From Pseudomonas sp. Tri1 (GTDB taxonomy: Bacteria > Pseudomonadota > Gammaproteobacteria > Pseudomonadales > Pseudomonadaceae), in assembly GCF_017968885.1 (NCBI RefSeq), contig NZ_CP072913.1, positions 2,278,001 through 2,342,000 on the forward strand: DNA of 64,000 nucleotides, given 5' to 3'. The stretch's first letter is position 1, and each line of letters starts with the position of its first letter. Positions 25,949 through 34,651 of the stretch are shown here, piece by piece. The notes under the pieces are model-generated. The model was given only the letters and a program-made list of their open reading frames with translations. It had not been told where the DNA came from and searched no databases. The position numbers were made by a program, and so were the translations under genes.

Positions 25949-26728
25949 ATGAAGAAGCTAGCCATGTTCGGTGCCCTGGCACTGTCCGTATTGTCCCTGT
26001 CGGCCATGGCCGAAGAAGCCAAGCCGATCCGCCTCGGGATCGAAGCCGGTTATCCTCCTTTTTCGATGAAAACCCCCGACGGCAAACTGACCGGCTTCGA
26101 TGTCGACATCGGCGATGCGCTGTGTGAGCAGATGAAGGTCAAGTGCACTTGGGTCGAGCAGGAGTTCGATGGCCTGATCCCTGCGCTGAAAGTGAAGAAA
26201 ATCGACGCAATCCTGTCGTCCATGACTATCACCGACGACCGCAAGAAAAACGTCGATTTCACCATCAAGTACTACCACACCCCGGCGCGCTTCGTGATGA
26301 AGCAAGGTTCCGAGGTCAAGGACCCACTGACCGAACTCAAGGGCAAGAAGGTCGGTGTACTGCGCGCCAGTACCCACGACCGTTTCGCCACTGAAGTACT
26401 GGTGCCCGCGGGTATCAACCTGGTGCGCTACGGCTCCCAGCAGGAAGCCAACCTGGACATGGTCGCCGGGCGCCTCGACGCGATGCTGGCCGACTCGGTC
26501 AACCTCGACGAAGGTTTCCTGAAAACCGACGCCGGCAAAGGCTTCGCCTTCGTGGGCCCGACCTACGAAGACCCGGAATACTTCGGCGGTGGTGCCGGCA
26601 TTGCGGTGCGCAAGGGCGATAAGGCCCTGGCCGATCAATTCAACGCGGCCATCACCGAAATCCGCGCCAACGGCACCTACAAGAAGGTGCAGGACAAATA
26701 CTTCGCCTTCGACGTCTACGGGCATTAA
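25949..26728 (+). CDS. Basic amino acid ABC transporter substrate-binding protein (AotJ/ArtJ-like)
   Basis: A 259-residue periplasmic binding protein with a signal peptide ([21 protein letters not shown]). The SBP_bac_3 fold is evident in [32 protein letters not shown], the ligand-contact region [22 protein letters not shown] and the hinge [13 protein letters not shown]. It is closest to arginine/ornithine-binding AotJ. Start ATG 25949 follows AGGAG by five bases. No permease or ATPase gene follows; instead an AotO-like deacylase gene comes 103 bases later, so it probably feeds a transporter coded elsewhere. Confidence 0.9.
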   Translation: MKKLAMFGALALSVLSLSAMAEEAKPIRLGIEAGYPPFSMKTPDGKLTGFDVDIGDALCEQMKVKCTWVEQEFDGLIPALKVKKIDAILSSMTITDDRKKNVDFTIKYYHTPARFVMKQGSEVKDPLTELKGKKVGVLRASTHDRFATEVLVPAGINLVRYGSQQEANLDMVAGRLDAMLADSVNLDEGFLKTDAGKGFAFVGPTYEDPEYFGGGAGIAVRKGDKALADQFNAAITEIRANGTYKKVQDKYFAFDVYGH

Positions 26729-26831
26729 TCGCTGAACCCAAGGTGGCCCGCCGTTGACCCGGCCGGCCACCTTTTTCATGGGCGATTGCTTTACCCTGCG
26801 CCTATCGAGATACCGCCATCCGGAGTTCCTC

Positions 26832-27944
26832 ATGCAACGCATCGACCATACCCTGCCATGGAGCCACCTGGGCACCGAGCGCCGGCTCAGTGTGTTTCGT
26901 TACGGCCATGGGCCGCGCAAGGCCTACATCCAGGCCAGCCTGCACGCTGACGAACTGCCGGGCATGCGCACGGCCTGGGAGCTGAAGCAGCGGCTCAACG
27001 ACCTGGAGGCCCAGGGCTTGCTCAAGGGCGTGGTCGAGCTGGTGCCGGTGGCCAATCCCATCGGCCTGGATCAACATCTGCAAAGTGCCCACATGGGGCG
27101 TTTCGAGCTGGGCAGCGGCAAGAATTTCAACCGCGCCTTCGTCGAACTCAGTGCCCCGGTGGCGCAACGCATCGGTGATCGCCTGGGTGACGACCCGGCC
27201 GCCAATATCACCTTGATCCGCCAGACCATGGCCCAAGTCCTCGATGAATTGCCGGCGCCACCGTCACAACTCGAAGCGCTGCATCGGCTGCTGCTGCGCC
27301 ATGCCTGCGATGCCGACATCACCCTGGACCTGCATTGCGATTTCGAGGCAGCGATCCACTTGTATGCCTTGCCGCAACAGTGGCCGCAATGGCGTTCCCT
27401 TGCCGCACGGCTGAAGGCAGGTGTGGCGTTGCTGTGCGAGGATTCGGGCGGCAGTTCGTTCGATGAATCCTGCTCCACGCCCTGGTTACGCTTGGCCAAA
27501 GCCTTTCCCACGGCGGCGATTCCACCGGCCAACCTGGCGACGACGTTGGAGCTGGGTAGCATGGGTGATACCCGGGTCGAGCAGGCCCAGGCCAATTGTG
27601 AGGCCATCCTCGGCTTCCTCGCTGAGCAGGGTTTCATCGCCGGGGATTGGCCACCCGCGCCGGAGCAGTGCTGTGATGGCTTTCCGTTCGAAGGCACTGA
27701 GTACCTGTTTGCGCCACACCATGGCGTGGTGAGCTTTTTGCGTGAGGCGGGCGAGTGGGTGGAGCGTGGCGATCCGTTGTTCGAAGTGGTCGATCCGCTG
27801 AACGATCGGCTCACCACCGTGCGGGCCGGTACCAGCGGCGTGCTGTTTGCCCTGGACCGCGGGCGCTACACCCAACCGGGGATCTGGCAGGCAAAAGTCG
27901 CCGGGCGTGAGCCGATTCGCAAGGGGAAATTGATCAACGACTGA
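26832..27944 (+). CDS. Succinylglutamate desuccinylase/aspartoacylase family protein (AotO-like)
   Basis: A 370-residue M14-like zinc deacylase. The first zinc motif is ASLHADELPG (His and Glu, near residues 41-44), and the second histidine is in DITLDLHCDFEAAIH. A C-terminal lipoyl-like domain is seen in HGVVSFLREAGEWVERGDPLFEVVDP. Start ATG 26832 has GGAG seven bases upstream. AotO of the P. aeruginosa arginine uptake operon is of this family, and the AotJ-like gene precedes it here, so it may remove an acyl group from an imported basic amino acid derivative. Confidence 0.85.
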   Translation: MQRIDHTLPWSHLGTERRLSVFRYGHGPRKAYIQASLHADELPGMRTAWELKQRLNDLEAQGLLKGVVELVPVANPIGLDQHLQSAHMGRFELGSGKNFNRAFVELSAPVAQRIGDRLGDDPAANITLIRQTMAQVLDELPAPPSQLEALHRLLLRHACDADITLDLHCDFEAAIHLYALPQQWPQWRSLAARLKAGVALLCEDSGGSSFDESCSTPWLRLAKAFPTAAIPPANLATTLELGSMGDTRVEQAQANCEAILGFLAEQGFIAGDWPPAPEQCCDGFPFEGTEYLFAPHHGVVSFLREAGEWVERGDPLFEVVDPLNDRLTTVRAGTSGVLFALDRGRYTQPGIWQAKVAGREPIRKGKLIND

Positions 27945-28008
27945 TAAGTGCTGTCTACCTCACCGCACGGTTGTTGCCGTGCGGCTATCGAACGATGGAG
28001 GAAGATTG

Positions 28009-28725
28009 ATGTTTAAAGCGCTCGCCCTGTTTCTGTTGCTGGTTTCGTCCGGGCTGCAGGCTGAACCTTCGCTGCACACGGACTTGCCGCTCAACTACCT
28101 CGCCCATGCCGATGAACAGGCCAGGAACCGGCCGCTGGTGATCTTTCTGCATGGCTCCGGCAGCAACGAACAGGACCTGTTCGAGCTCAGGGACGAACTG
28201 CCCAAGCACTACAATTACCTCTCGGTGCGGGCTCCAAAAGTGATGGAGCCGGGGCATTACCAGTGGTTCGCCAAAAAGGGCGAGGGGGCCTATGACGGCG
28301 ACACCTCAGACCTGAAGGCCAGCGGCCAGATGCTGCTGGATTTCATCGAGAGAGCCCGGGCCAAGTACCCGACCGACGCGAGCAATGTGTATCTGGTGGG
28401 CTTCAGCCAGGGTGCGATGATGAGCTATGAAGTGGCCTTGCGACACCCTGAAGCGGTTGGCGGTATTGCCGCGATGGGCGGGCGGGTGCTGCCAGTGTTG
28501 CGGTCTGAATTGACCCCCGACGAGTCGCGACGAGCACTGGCGGTGTTCATCGGCCACGGCACGGTTGACTCGATCATTCCCTACCACGATGGTACCGAGG
28601 CCAACACATTTCTGAAGACCCTGGCGCTGGAGCCCGAATTCCATGCCTACCTGGGCCTGGGCCACAGCATCAGTGCGCAAGAGGTGCAGGACCTGCGAGC
28701 CTGGCTGGAGCGGCTCAATCCCTGA
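28009..28725 (+). CDS. Secreted phospholipase/carboxylesterase-type alpha/beta hydrolase
   Basis: A 238-residue serine hydrolase with a signal peptide (MFKALALFLLLVSSGLQA). The fold is marked by PLVIFLHGSGSNEQDLFELRDELP, the nucleophile elbow VGFSQGAMMSYE and the late FIGHGTVDSIIPY (Asp) and YLGLGHSIS (His). It follows a GGAGGAAG ribosome site. The substrate is probably a short-chain ester. Confidence 0.87.
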   Translation: MFKALALFLLLVSSGLQAEPSLHTDLPLNYLAHADEQARNRPLVIFLHGSGSNEQDLFELRDELPKHYNYLSVRAPKVMEPGHYQWFAKKGEGAYDGDTSDLKASGQMLLDFIERARAKYPTDASNVYLVGFSQGAMMSYEVALRHPEAVGGIAAMGGRVLPVLRSELTPDESRRALAVFIGHGTVDSIIPYHDGTEANTFLKTLALEPEFHAYLGLGHSISAQEVQDLRAWLERLNP

Positions 28726-28738
28726 CCCCTGTTCTGCC

Positions 28739-28830
28739 TGTGGGAGCGAGCTTGCTCGCGATAGCGGTGGGTCAGTTTGCATCAAGGCTGGATGTGCCGA
28801 CGCCATCGCGAGCAAGCTCGCTCCCACAGG
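28739..28830. repeat. REP doublet (REPIN)
   Basis: TGTGGGAGCGAGCTTGCTCGCGATAG and its inverse at the other end, between two convergent gene ends. Confidence 0.9.
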
Positions 28831-28849
28831 GTAATCAGTGCGGTGCTGA

Positions 28850-29437
28850 TCACTTGCCACTGGCGATCTGTTTCACCAATGCCTCATGACCGGCCTTGTC
28901 ACTGGCCCGGGAGATGATCTGCACCACGGCCATGCGCGTGCCGGAGGCGCCTATCAACGTGGTATCCAGGGTTGGCCCGCCGCCCTGGGTGGCGCTGGTG
29001 TCGAGCTGGCGCAGACCCAGGCCTGTGCCTTTCTGGGTCAGGCTTTTTTCGCCGAGGATCTTGGCATCCGGCAGGGCCTTGGTTTTCTGAACGGCGAAGT
29101 CGGCGAAGGTGGTATCGAGAAAGGCATTGTCGTTGTCCATCACATTCGCGCCGTTGACGATGGTGTTTTCAGCGGTGATCACCACGGTTTTACTGGTGGC
29201 ATTGCTGTACATCGTACCCGTCGCCCCGGCAGTGCCCTGAGCCACCTCACCGGCGGGCAGCGGCGTCGCCGTGAAACCCTTGGGCAGGGTGAAGTTGAGC
29301 TTGCCACCCAGCATCGAAACCTTCTGTGCCGCTGCATCGCCAGCGGTTTTGGCCGGGGCGGCATGGGCCGGTACCACGACCAGGCTGGCGATGGCCGTCA
29401 GCAACAGGGCGGCGGCTTGTTTACTCAGCAATGACAT
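28850..29437 (-). CDS. Exported protein of unknown function
   Basis: A 195-residue protein with a clear signal peptide (MSLLSKQAAALLLTAIASLVVVPAHA). The mature part has no motif I recognise; it begins with an Ala/Lys-rich stretch and then GGKLNFTLPKGFTATPLPAGE, a pattern seen in exported Pseudomonas proteins of unknown role. Start ATG 29437 is the one that gives the signal peptide; the frame is open to 29476. It is transcribed after the LysR gene on the same strand (36 bases). Confidence 0.75.
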   Translation of the reverse strand: MSLLSKQAAALLLTAIASLVVVPAHAAPAKTAGDAAAQKVSMLGGKLNFTLPKGFTATPLPAGEVAQGTAGATGTMYSNATSKTVVITAENTIVNGANVMDNDNAFLDTTFADFAVQKTKALPDAKILGEKSLTQKGTGLGLRQLDTSATQGGGPTLDTTLIGASGTRMAVVQIISRASDKAGHEALVKQIASGK

Positions 29438-29472
29438 TGAACGCTCCACGGATGATCGTGCTCGGAGGCCGA

Positions 29473-30420
29473 TCATCCCATGGGCGCTGCCCTGGATTCC
29501 AGCGCGCAGAAACGTCTGGCCAGGCCCTCGCGTTCGAAATGCTCGGTGATCAAGTCAATAAAGACCCGGGTCTTGGCAGGCATCAATGTGCGGCTGGGGT
29601 AATACAAGGAGATCGCGCCAAGGTCCATGTGCCAGTCCGGCAGCAACCGCACCAGTTCGCCACGTTCCAGCCAGGGCAGCACGTCCGGGACAGTCAACAG
29701 TGAGATGCCCAGGCCCAGCAGGGTGGCTTCGCGCATGGCGACGGGATCGTTGAGGACGATGGATTCGGGCAGCCGAAGCGCCGATTCAAGCCCGGCAGCG
29801 TTGCGCATTACGGCCTGGCGCACGCGACCGGTCAGGCTCGAGCGCAGCACGATGTTGTCGAAGTGGGCCAGGTCTTCCGGATGCGCGGGCCGGGGGCGTG
29901 GGGCCAGGTAGGCTGGGCTCGCCACTGCGATCAGATGGGCCGGTGCCAAGGCTCGCGAAACCACGCCGGGCATCAGTTCGAAGCCGCCACCAATCGCTGC
30001 GTCGAAGCCTTCGGCGATCAGGTCTACCCGGCGGTTTTCGAAATGCCATTGCGGCCGGATCAGCGGATAGCGAGCCAGGAGTTGCGGCATCAGCGGCAAC
30101 ACATGCCCGATGCCGAAACTCGGTGACAGGCTGACTCGCAATACCCCGGCCGGTTCACCCCGTTCCGTGGTCACGGCGCCGATGGCCGTCTGCAAGGCTT
30201 CGAGGTGAGCGCCGATACTGGTAAGGAAGTGTTCGCCGTTTTCGGTCAGGGACAATTTTCGGGTCGAGCGCTGGAACAGGCGCACGCCCAGGTTGCGCTC
30301 GAGCATCGCTACGTTGCGGCTGACGGCGGCAGGCGTCAGGCCCAGCAACCTGGCGGCAGCGGAAAAACTCCCCGTCTCGGCACTGCGGGCGAAGCATTCA
30401 AGGTTGGCGAGGGTTTCCAT
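29473..30420 (-). CDS. LysR-family transcriptional regulator
   Basis: A 315-residue LysR protein: HTH in LECFARSAETGSFSAAARLLGLTPAAVSRNVAMLERNLGVRLFQRSTRKLSLTENG, effector domain from about residue 88. The C-terminal wording resembles the DsdC/GcvA-AaeR-like (CrgA) group. It is divergent from the NAD(P)-binding reductase gene at 30557 and may control it. Confidence 0.9.
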   Translation of the reverse strand: METLANLECFARSAETGSFSAAARLLGLTPAAVSRNVAMLERNLGVRLFQRSTRKLSLTENGEHFLTSIGAHLEALQTAIGAVTTERGEPAGVLRVSLSPSFGIGHVLPLMPQLLARYPLIRPQWHFENRRVDLIAEGFDAAIGGGFELMPGVVSRALAPAHLIAVASPAYLAPRPRPAHPEDLAHFDNIVLRSSLTGRVRQAVMRNAAGLESALRLPESIVLNDPVAMREATLLGLGISLLTVPDVLPWLERGELVRLLPDWHMDLGAISLYYPSRTLMPAKTRVFIDLITEHFEREGLARRFCALESRAAPMG

Positions 30421-30556
30421 GGCGTTCTACCTGATAGCAATGCTTGAAAATGATTCAAGCTATTACCGGCTAATCAGACGGGAATGACAAGGGCAATATG
30501 CACCTCAACGGCGGACATCACCGCCAGGCTTATCCCAACCTTTGAGGACAGACGAC

Positions 30557-31165
30557 ATGAGTATCGAAACCATCGGCATCATCGGTGCCGGCGCCATCGG
30601 CAGTGCTTTCGCCCGCGCACTGGCCCGCCAGAACATCAATGTGGTGATTGCCAACAGCCGTGGCCCGGACAGCCTGGCCGGGCTGGTCGCCGATCTGGGG
30701 CCCACCGTGCGTGCCGGCACCGTGCAGCAAGCCGCGGCCCAGCCGATGGTATTGGTGGCCGTTAACTGGTCGAGGCTGCCCGAGGCGTTGAGTGGTTTGC
30801 CGGACTTTGCCGGGCGCATCGTGATCGATGCCAACAATGCAATCAAAGTCCCGGAGTTCGAGGCGGTTGATTTGCAGGGCCGGGCTTCCACCGAGGTGTT
30901 CAGTGAATGGGTGCCGGGCGCGCGGGTGGTCAAGGCCTTCAATCACTTGCTGGCGCGCCTGCTGGAGGCAGACCCGACGTCCGAAGGCGGCAAGCGGGTG
31001 CTGTTCCTGACCGGTGATGATGTGCAGGCACGCGATGAAGTCGCGCAGTTGATCGAGCGCTTGGGGTTCTTCGCCGTGGACCTGGGGCCCTTGAGTGTGG
31101 GCGCACGCTTGACCCAGTTCCCGGGCGGCCCTCTGCCGGTGCTGAACCTGGTCAAGTTCGACTGA
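30557..31165 (+). CDS. NADP-dependent reductase, F420-reductase-like family
   Basis: A 202-residue Rossmann protein beginning MSIETIGIIGAGAIGSAFARALARQN, with the dinucleotide loop GIIGAGAIGSA, then DANNAI, VVKAFNHL and a C-terminal helical end typical of the NPDF (NADPH-dependent F420 reductase-like) group; pseudomonads lack F420, so NADP is the likely cofactor. Start ATG 30557, nine bases after GAGGAC. The substrate is unknown. It is divergent from the LysR gene at 30420. Confidence 0.85.
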   Translation: MSIETIGIIGAGAIGSAFARALARQNINVVIANSRGPDSLAGLVADLGPTVRAGTVQQAAAQPMVLVAVNWSRLPEALSGLPDFAGRIVIDANNAIKVPEFEAVDLQGRASTEVFSEWVPGARVVKAFNHLLARLLEADPTSEGGKRVLFLTGDDVQARDEVAQLIERLGFFAVDLGPLSVGARLTQFPGGPLPVLNLVKFD

Positions 31166-31179
31166 GCCCCACAGTGCGG

Positions 31180-32112
31180 TCAGCGATCCCAGTAGGGCAC
31201 TTCGCCAAAACATTCCAGGAAAAAATCGATGACCGTGCGCACCTTCACCGACAGGCGTCGGCTGCCCGGCCAGAGAATGGCGATCTGCTGGGGTTCGAGG
31301 CTGTTGGAGGCCTGGTAATCCTGCAGTACCGGGACCAGGGTGCCATTGCGCAGCGCTTCGCCGATCAGCCAGGACGGAAACATCACCAACCCCAGGCCTT
31401 GTTCGGCGGCCTGGGTCAAGGTGTCGGCGTGGTTGCCGGTGATCGGGCCCTTGACGCTGTAGGGCGTCCAGGCCTGGCCCGGGCGGCGGAAGAACCAGCG
31501 CTGTTGGCCAGTCACGCCTTTGTAGGCCAGGCATTGATGGGCCGCCAGATCCTGGGGTTTGAGCGGCGTGCCGTGGCGAGCCAGGTAAGCAGGGCTGGCC
31601 GCGATCTGGAAACGATGGGGGGCGACAACCCGCGCCTGCATGCCTGAGTCATGCAACGGGCCGATCCGAAACAGCAGGTCGGCGCCTTCCTGCAGTGGGT
31701 CGACGTAACTGTCGGTCTGCTGGATCTCCAATTGCAGCTTTGGGTAGCGTTCGCACAACTGGCCCAGCCATGGTGTCAGGTGGCGTTGGCCGAATACCAC
31801 AGGGGCGTTGATCCGCACCAATCCGGAAGGCTCGCTGTGCTGTTCCTGCAAGGCTTGTTCGGCTTCCTCCAATTGCACCAGTAGCAGCCGCGCATGATGC
31901 CCCAGCAGGCGGCCGGCTTCGGTGGGGGAGACGGCGCGGGTGTGGCGATAAAGCAACTGCTGGTTCAGGGCCTGCTCCATCAGCTGGATCTGCCGGGAAA
32001 TCGATGACGGAGCCAGGCCTTCGCGTCGGGCCACTTCCGAGAAGCTGCCGTGATCGAGCACCGCGACAAACAGGCGCAGCGCCTTGAAGCCAAGTTCATT
32101 GAGGCCGTGCAT
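31180..32112 (-). CDS. LysR-family transcriptional regulator
   Basis: A 310-residue LysR regulator with HTH LRLFVAVLDHGSFSEVARREGLAPSSISRQIQLMEQALNQQLLYRHTRAVSPTEAG and an effector domain like that of the CrgA group. I start at ATG 32112; the open frame continues 97 codons further but that part overlaps the divergent transporter gene. It is divergent from the two small DMT genes, a common layout for regulator and target. Confidence 0.88.
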   Translation of the reverse strand: MHGLNELGFKALRLFVAVLDHGSFSEVARREGLAPSSISRQIQLMEQALNQQLLYRHTRAVSPTEAGRLLGHHARLLLVQLEEAEQALQEQHSEPSGLVRINAPVVFGQRHLTPWLGQLCERYPKLQLEIQQTDSYVDPLQEGADLLFRIGPLHDSGMQARVVAPHRFQIAASPAYLARHGTPLKPQDLAAHQCLAYKGVTGQQRWFFRRPGQAWTPYSVKGPITGNHADTLTQAAEQGLGLVMFPSWLIGEALRNGTLVPVLQDYQASNSLEPQQIAILWPGSRRLSVKVRTVIDFFLECFGEVPYWDR

Positions 32113-32257
32113 GGGATGGCTGTCCTGTGCGTATTGCGCAAAAGTGTTGTCGGGATGCTCCCATTTATCGCACAGAGACGCCAGCCGATAATGCCGGCCA
32201 TCCTTTTCCAGACAGGTTCTGACTATGCAGGTTTCCTCATTGAACGAGGCCGGTCCG

Positions 32258-32722
32258 ATGACGGCTGTCAGCCAACCGCATTCGTTCTTGCGCTGGCTAT
32301 TGCTGCCCCTGGTGATCCTGGCCGGTATGGGCTTGTCAGTAGAGGCCGGCCTGCTGGGGCCGCTCGGGGGCCAGGTCGGGCATTTGTGGGCCACCCTGAG
32401 CATCTTTGGCGTCGGCTCGGCGATTCTGTTCCTGCTGTTACTGCTCAGCGGTCGGCAACAAGGCCCGGCCTTGCATGAGTTGCCGCGCTGGCAACTGATC
32501 GGCGGTTTCCTGGGGCCGGTCTACGTGGTGGTGCTGACGCTCGCCACGCCCCACATCGGCATCGCCATGACCATGGTCGCGATCCTTTCCGGTCAGGTGG
32601 GCAAAAGTGTGTTGATCGACCATTTCGGCTGGTTCGGTGCGAGCCGCAAGCGGGTCAACGGCGAACGTTGGCTGGCGTTGGCGCTGATCGTCGTGGCCCT
32701 TGTCCTGATTGCCCGAGGTTGA
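32258..32722 (+). CDS. Small DMT-family membrane protein (DUF606/YdcZ), first of a pair
   Basis: A protein of 154 residues with about five hydrophobic segments (LLLPLVILAGMGLSVEAGLLGPL, TLSIFGVGSAILFLLLLLSG, LIGGFLGPVYVVVLTLATPHIGIA, MTMVAILSGQVGKSVLIDHFGWFG and the C-terminal LALALIVVALVLIARG). The repeat GQVGKSVLIDHFGW is diagnostic of DUF606. An earlier ATG at 32225 is also possible; I prefer 32258, which has GAGG nine bases upstream and gives the usual length. The transported substrate is unknown. Confidence 0.85.
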   Translation: MTAVSQPHSFLRWLLLPLVILAGMGLSVEAGLLGPLGGQVGHLWATLSIFGVGSAILFLLLLLSGRQQGPALHELPRWQLIGGFLGPVYVVVLTLATPHIGIAMTMVAILSGQVGKSVLIDHFGWFGASRKRVNGERWLALALIVVALVLIARG

Positions 32723-32724
32723 AC

Positions 32725-33177
32725 ATGAGTCTGTTTATTTTATTGCTGGTGGTCGTCGCTGCGGGTGCGGTGCTGAGTGTGCAGGCGGCCATCAACGGCC
32801 GCCTGGGCCAGACGGTCGGTGTGCTGCGCAGCAGCCTGCTGACGTTTACGGTAGGGACTGTGGTGACCGGGTTGCTGATCGTATTTTTCGAACCGGCCCA
32901 CGCTGTCACCTTGCTGGATGTGCCGAAATGGCAACTCAGCGGTGCGTTGTTCGGCGTCGTCTACATGATGGTGATGGTCGGTGCGGTGCCGCGGGTAGGG
33001 ACTGGCGTGGCGACGGTGGCGGTGATCGTCGGGCAATTGGGCATGGGCATGTTGATCGACAACTTCGGCTGGCTGGGCAACCCGGCCATCGGGTTGTCCG
33101 GTAGCCGGGTCCTGGCCATGGCCTGCCTGGCCTTGGCGCTGGTGTTCATGTATCGCAGCAGTGTGCAGAAGGCCTGA
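32725..33177 (+). CDS. Small DMT-family membrane protein (DUF606/YdcZ), second of a pair
   Basis: A 150-residue membrane protein, again with about five hydrophobic segments and the matching motif VIVGQLGMGMLIDNFGWLG. It starts two bases after the previous stop, so both are made together and probably assemble as a heterodimer, as in other paired small DMT exporters. The motif SVQAAINGRLGQTVG near the N-terminus is typical of the second partner. Confidence 0.85.
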   Translation: MSLFILLLVVVAAGAVLSVQAAINGRLGQTVGVLRSSLLTFTVGTVVTGLLIVFFEPAHAVTLLDVPKWQLSGALFGVVYMMVMVGAVPRVGTGVATVAVIVGQLGMGMLIDNFGWLGNPAIGLSGSRVLAMACLALALVFMYRSSVQKA

Positions 33178-33182
33178 AGGTC

Positions 33183-33464
33183 TCAGTTGCTTTCGACGTT
33201 CAGTCGCAGGCTGCCATCGTCCAGGCGCTCGGTGCTTCGGACGATGCCACTGGTTTGCCGGCCTTCGGCGCTGAATACTACGATCTGGGCTTTATCCAGG
33301 TCGTCCGGCATCGGTGGGCGTACGTGCAGTACGAACCATGGCGGTTCGGCGTCGTCGAAGCGTTTGACATCGAACTGGCAAGTGGCATTTTGGGTCTGGT
33401 GCCCAAGCAGCGCGTCCAGGCCGTAATAGAAGTGAGTGCTGTCGGCAGCAAGGGGCATGTGCAT
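33183..33464 (-). CDS. Hypothetical 93-residue protein
   Basis: A small soluble protein (MHMPLAADSTHFYYGLDALL) with an acidic, beta-rich composition and no motif I recognise. AGGAG lies seven bases before the ATG, which supports it as a real gene. It converges on the DMT pair with a five-base gap. Confidence 0.6.
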   Translation of the reverse strand: MHMPLAADSTHFYYGLDALLGHQTQNATCQFDVKRFDDAEPPWFVLHVRPPMPDDLDKAQIVVFSAEGRQTSGIVRSTERLDDGSLRLNVESN

Positions 33465-33530
33465 CGGCGGTCTCCTGGGGACGCTCGGTGGATGTTCAAG
33501 TGATCCTGCCTGGAATGGAAAATTCCATCG

Positions 33531-33555
33531 GGTGAGCTATGGAAATTAGCTCACC
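33531..33555. terminator. Hairpin downstream of the nucleoside permease gene
   Basis: Eight-base stem GGTGAGCT/AGCTCACC with a nine-base loop, 38 bases after the stop of the NUP gene. No T tract follows, so termination is only probable. Confidence 0.45.
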
Positions 33556-33592
33556 ACCCCTGCACATTTCCTGTGACGTGGGCTTCGATAGA

Positions 33593-34609
33593 TCACAAAG
33601 CAGGCACTCCGTCTTTCCACGCCGACCAGTTTTTCACGATGTCCTGTACCACCGGGTTGCCGGTGCGGAAGAGGTTTTCCAGTGCAGGAACGAACGCGCC
33701 CTGGTCAGCGTATTTGAGCAGGTTGTCCACTTCGTTGCCGCCGGGTTCGGGACGGTCGAAGTCGGAGCCGGCCCGCAGCACGGCCAGTCGGTTGATATCC
33801 ACCCGACCTTCGCGGCTGGCTCGCAGCAAGGCCTCGTAGGTGGAATTGTCCTCCTGTTGGGTGGTGCAGTAGACGCCTTTGTTATCCGTGAGCAGGCGGG
33901 TCCAGACTTCGGCGCGTTCGCTCAGGCGCGTACCGGAGAACCAGGTGTTGCCGGCCAGGGTGTCACATCGGGTTACCACCGGTGGCTGGTTGGCCGGTGC
34001 ATACGGATATTTCAAGCGCCAGGCGGCTGACTCCTTGCTTTCAGCCAAGGCCACTTTCTGGCTGAGCGCAAGTGCCTTGGCTTGCAGCGCCGGGTTGAGT
34101 TCGAAGACTTCGGTCTTGTAGTCCAGCGGCGGCTTCTCATTCGGCCCCTTGGTGTTGATGCCCAGGTAGCCGGTGGGCCATTCCTTGGGAACATCGCGCG
34201 AATCCAGCTCCCATTGGGTGCCGAACTCCACCAGGTAATGGGCCCAGGCCGTCGTCCCGAGGGTGCCGTGGTGCGGGTTGATCCCGGCGATCCCGGCCAC
34301 CAGGAAATAGCTTTTGCGCAGGTCGACGGTTGGCGAGAGCGCCAGGGCCAGGGTCGAGGCTGCGGCGTTGGTCTGGCCCATGCCGGTGATCAGCAGGCAG
34401 ACCCGCTCGGTATTGCAACGGATAGTCGGATATTCAGCGGACAGCCCTGGTATGCGGATCTCATTTTTGAGCTGCAGGCGTTCGATCCAATTCTGCGCCT
34501 CGGGAGCAAACATTGTGATCAGCATGACTTTGGGTTGAAGCGGCACTGTGGCCCCGGCGGTCGAGCAGAACAGGGCCAGGCCGATTGAAGTAAGCAGGCG
34601 GTTGGTCAT
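33593..34609 (-). CDS. Purine nucleoside permease (NUP) family periplasmic protein
   Basis: A 338-residue protein with a signal peptide (MTNRLLTSIGLALFCSTAGA) and the NUP-family fold related to nucleoside phosphorylases: VMLITMFAPEAQNWIERLQL, VCLLITGMGQTNAAASTLAL, YFLVAGIAGINPHHGTLGTTAWAHYLVEFGTQWELD and CTTQQEDNSTYEALLRASREGRVD, followed by LRAGSDFDRPEPGG. It lies 42 bases after the Tsx-like gene on the same strand, so both should take part in nucleoside capture. Whether it binds, cleaves or moves nucleosides in bacteria is unsettled. Confidence 0.87.
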   Translation of the reverse strand: MTNRLLTSIGLALFCSTAGATVPLQPKVMLITMFAPEAQNWIERLQLKNEIRIPGLSAEYPTIRCNTERVCLLITGMGQTNAAASTLALALSPTVDLRKSYFLVAGIAGINPHHGTLGTTAWAHYLVEFGTQWELDSRDVPKEWPTGYLGINTKGPNEKPPLDYKTEVFELNPALQAKALALSQKVALAESKESAAWRLKYPYAPANQPPVVTRCDTLAGNTWFSGTRLSERAEVWTRLLTDNKGVYCTTQQEDNSTYEALLRASREGRVDINRLAVLRAGSDFDRPEPGGNEVDNLLKYADQGAFVPALENLFRTGNPVVQDIVKNWSAWKDGVPAL

Positions 34610-34651
34610 GAGTCGTTACCTCCATGGATTTAAAAAGGGGCGAGCAGGGGC

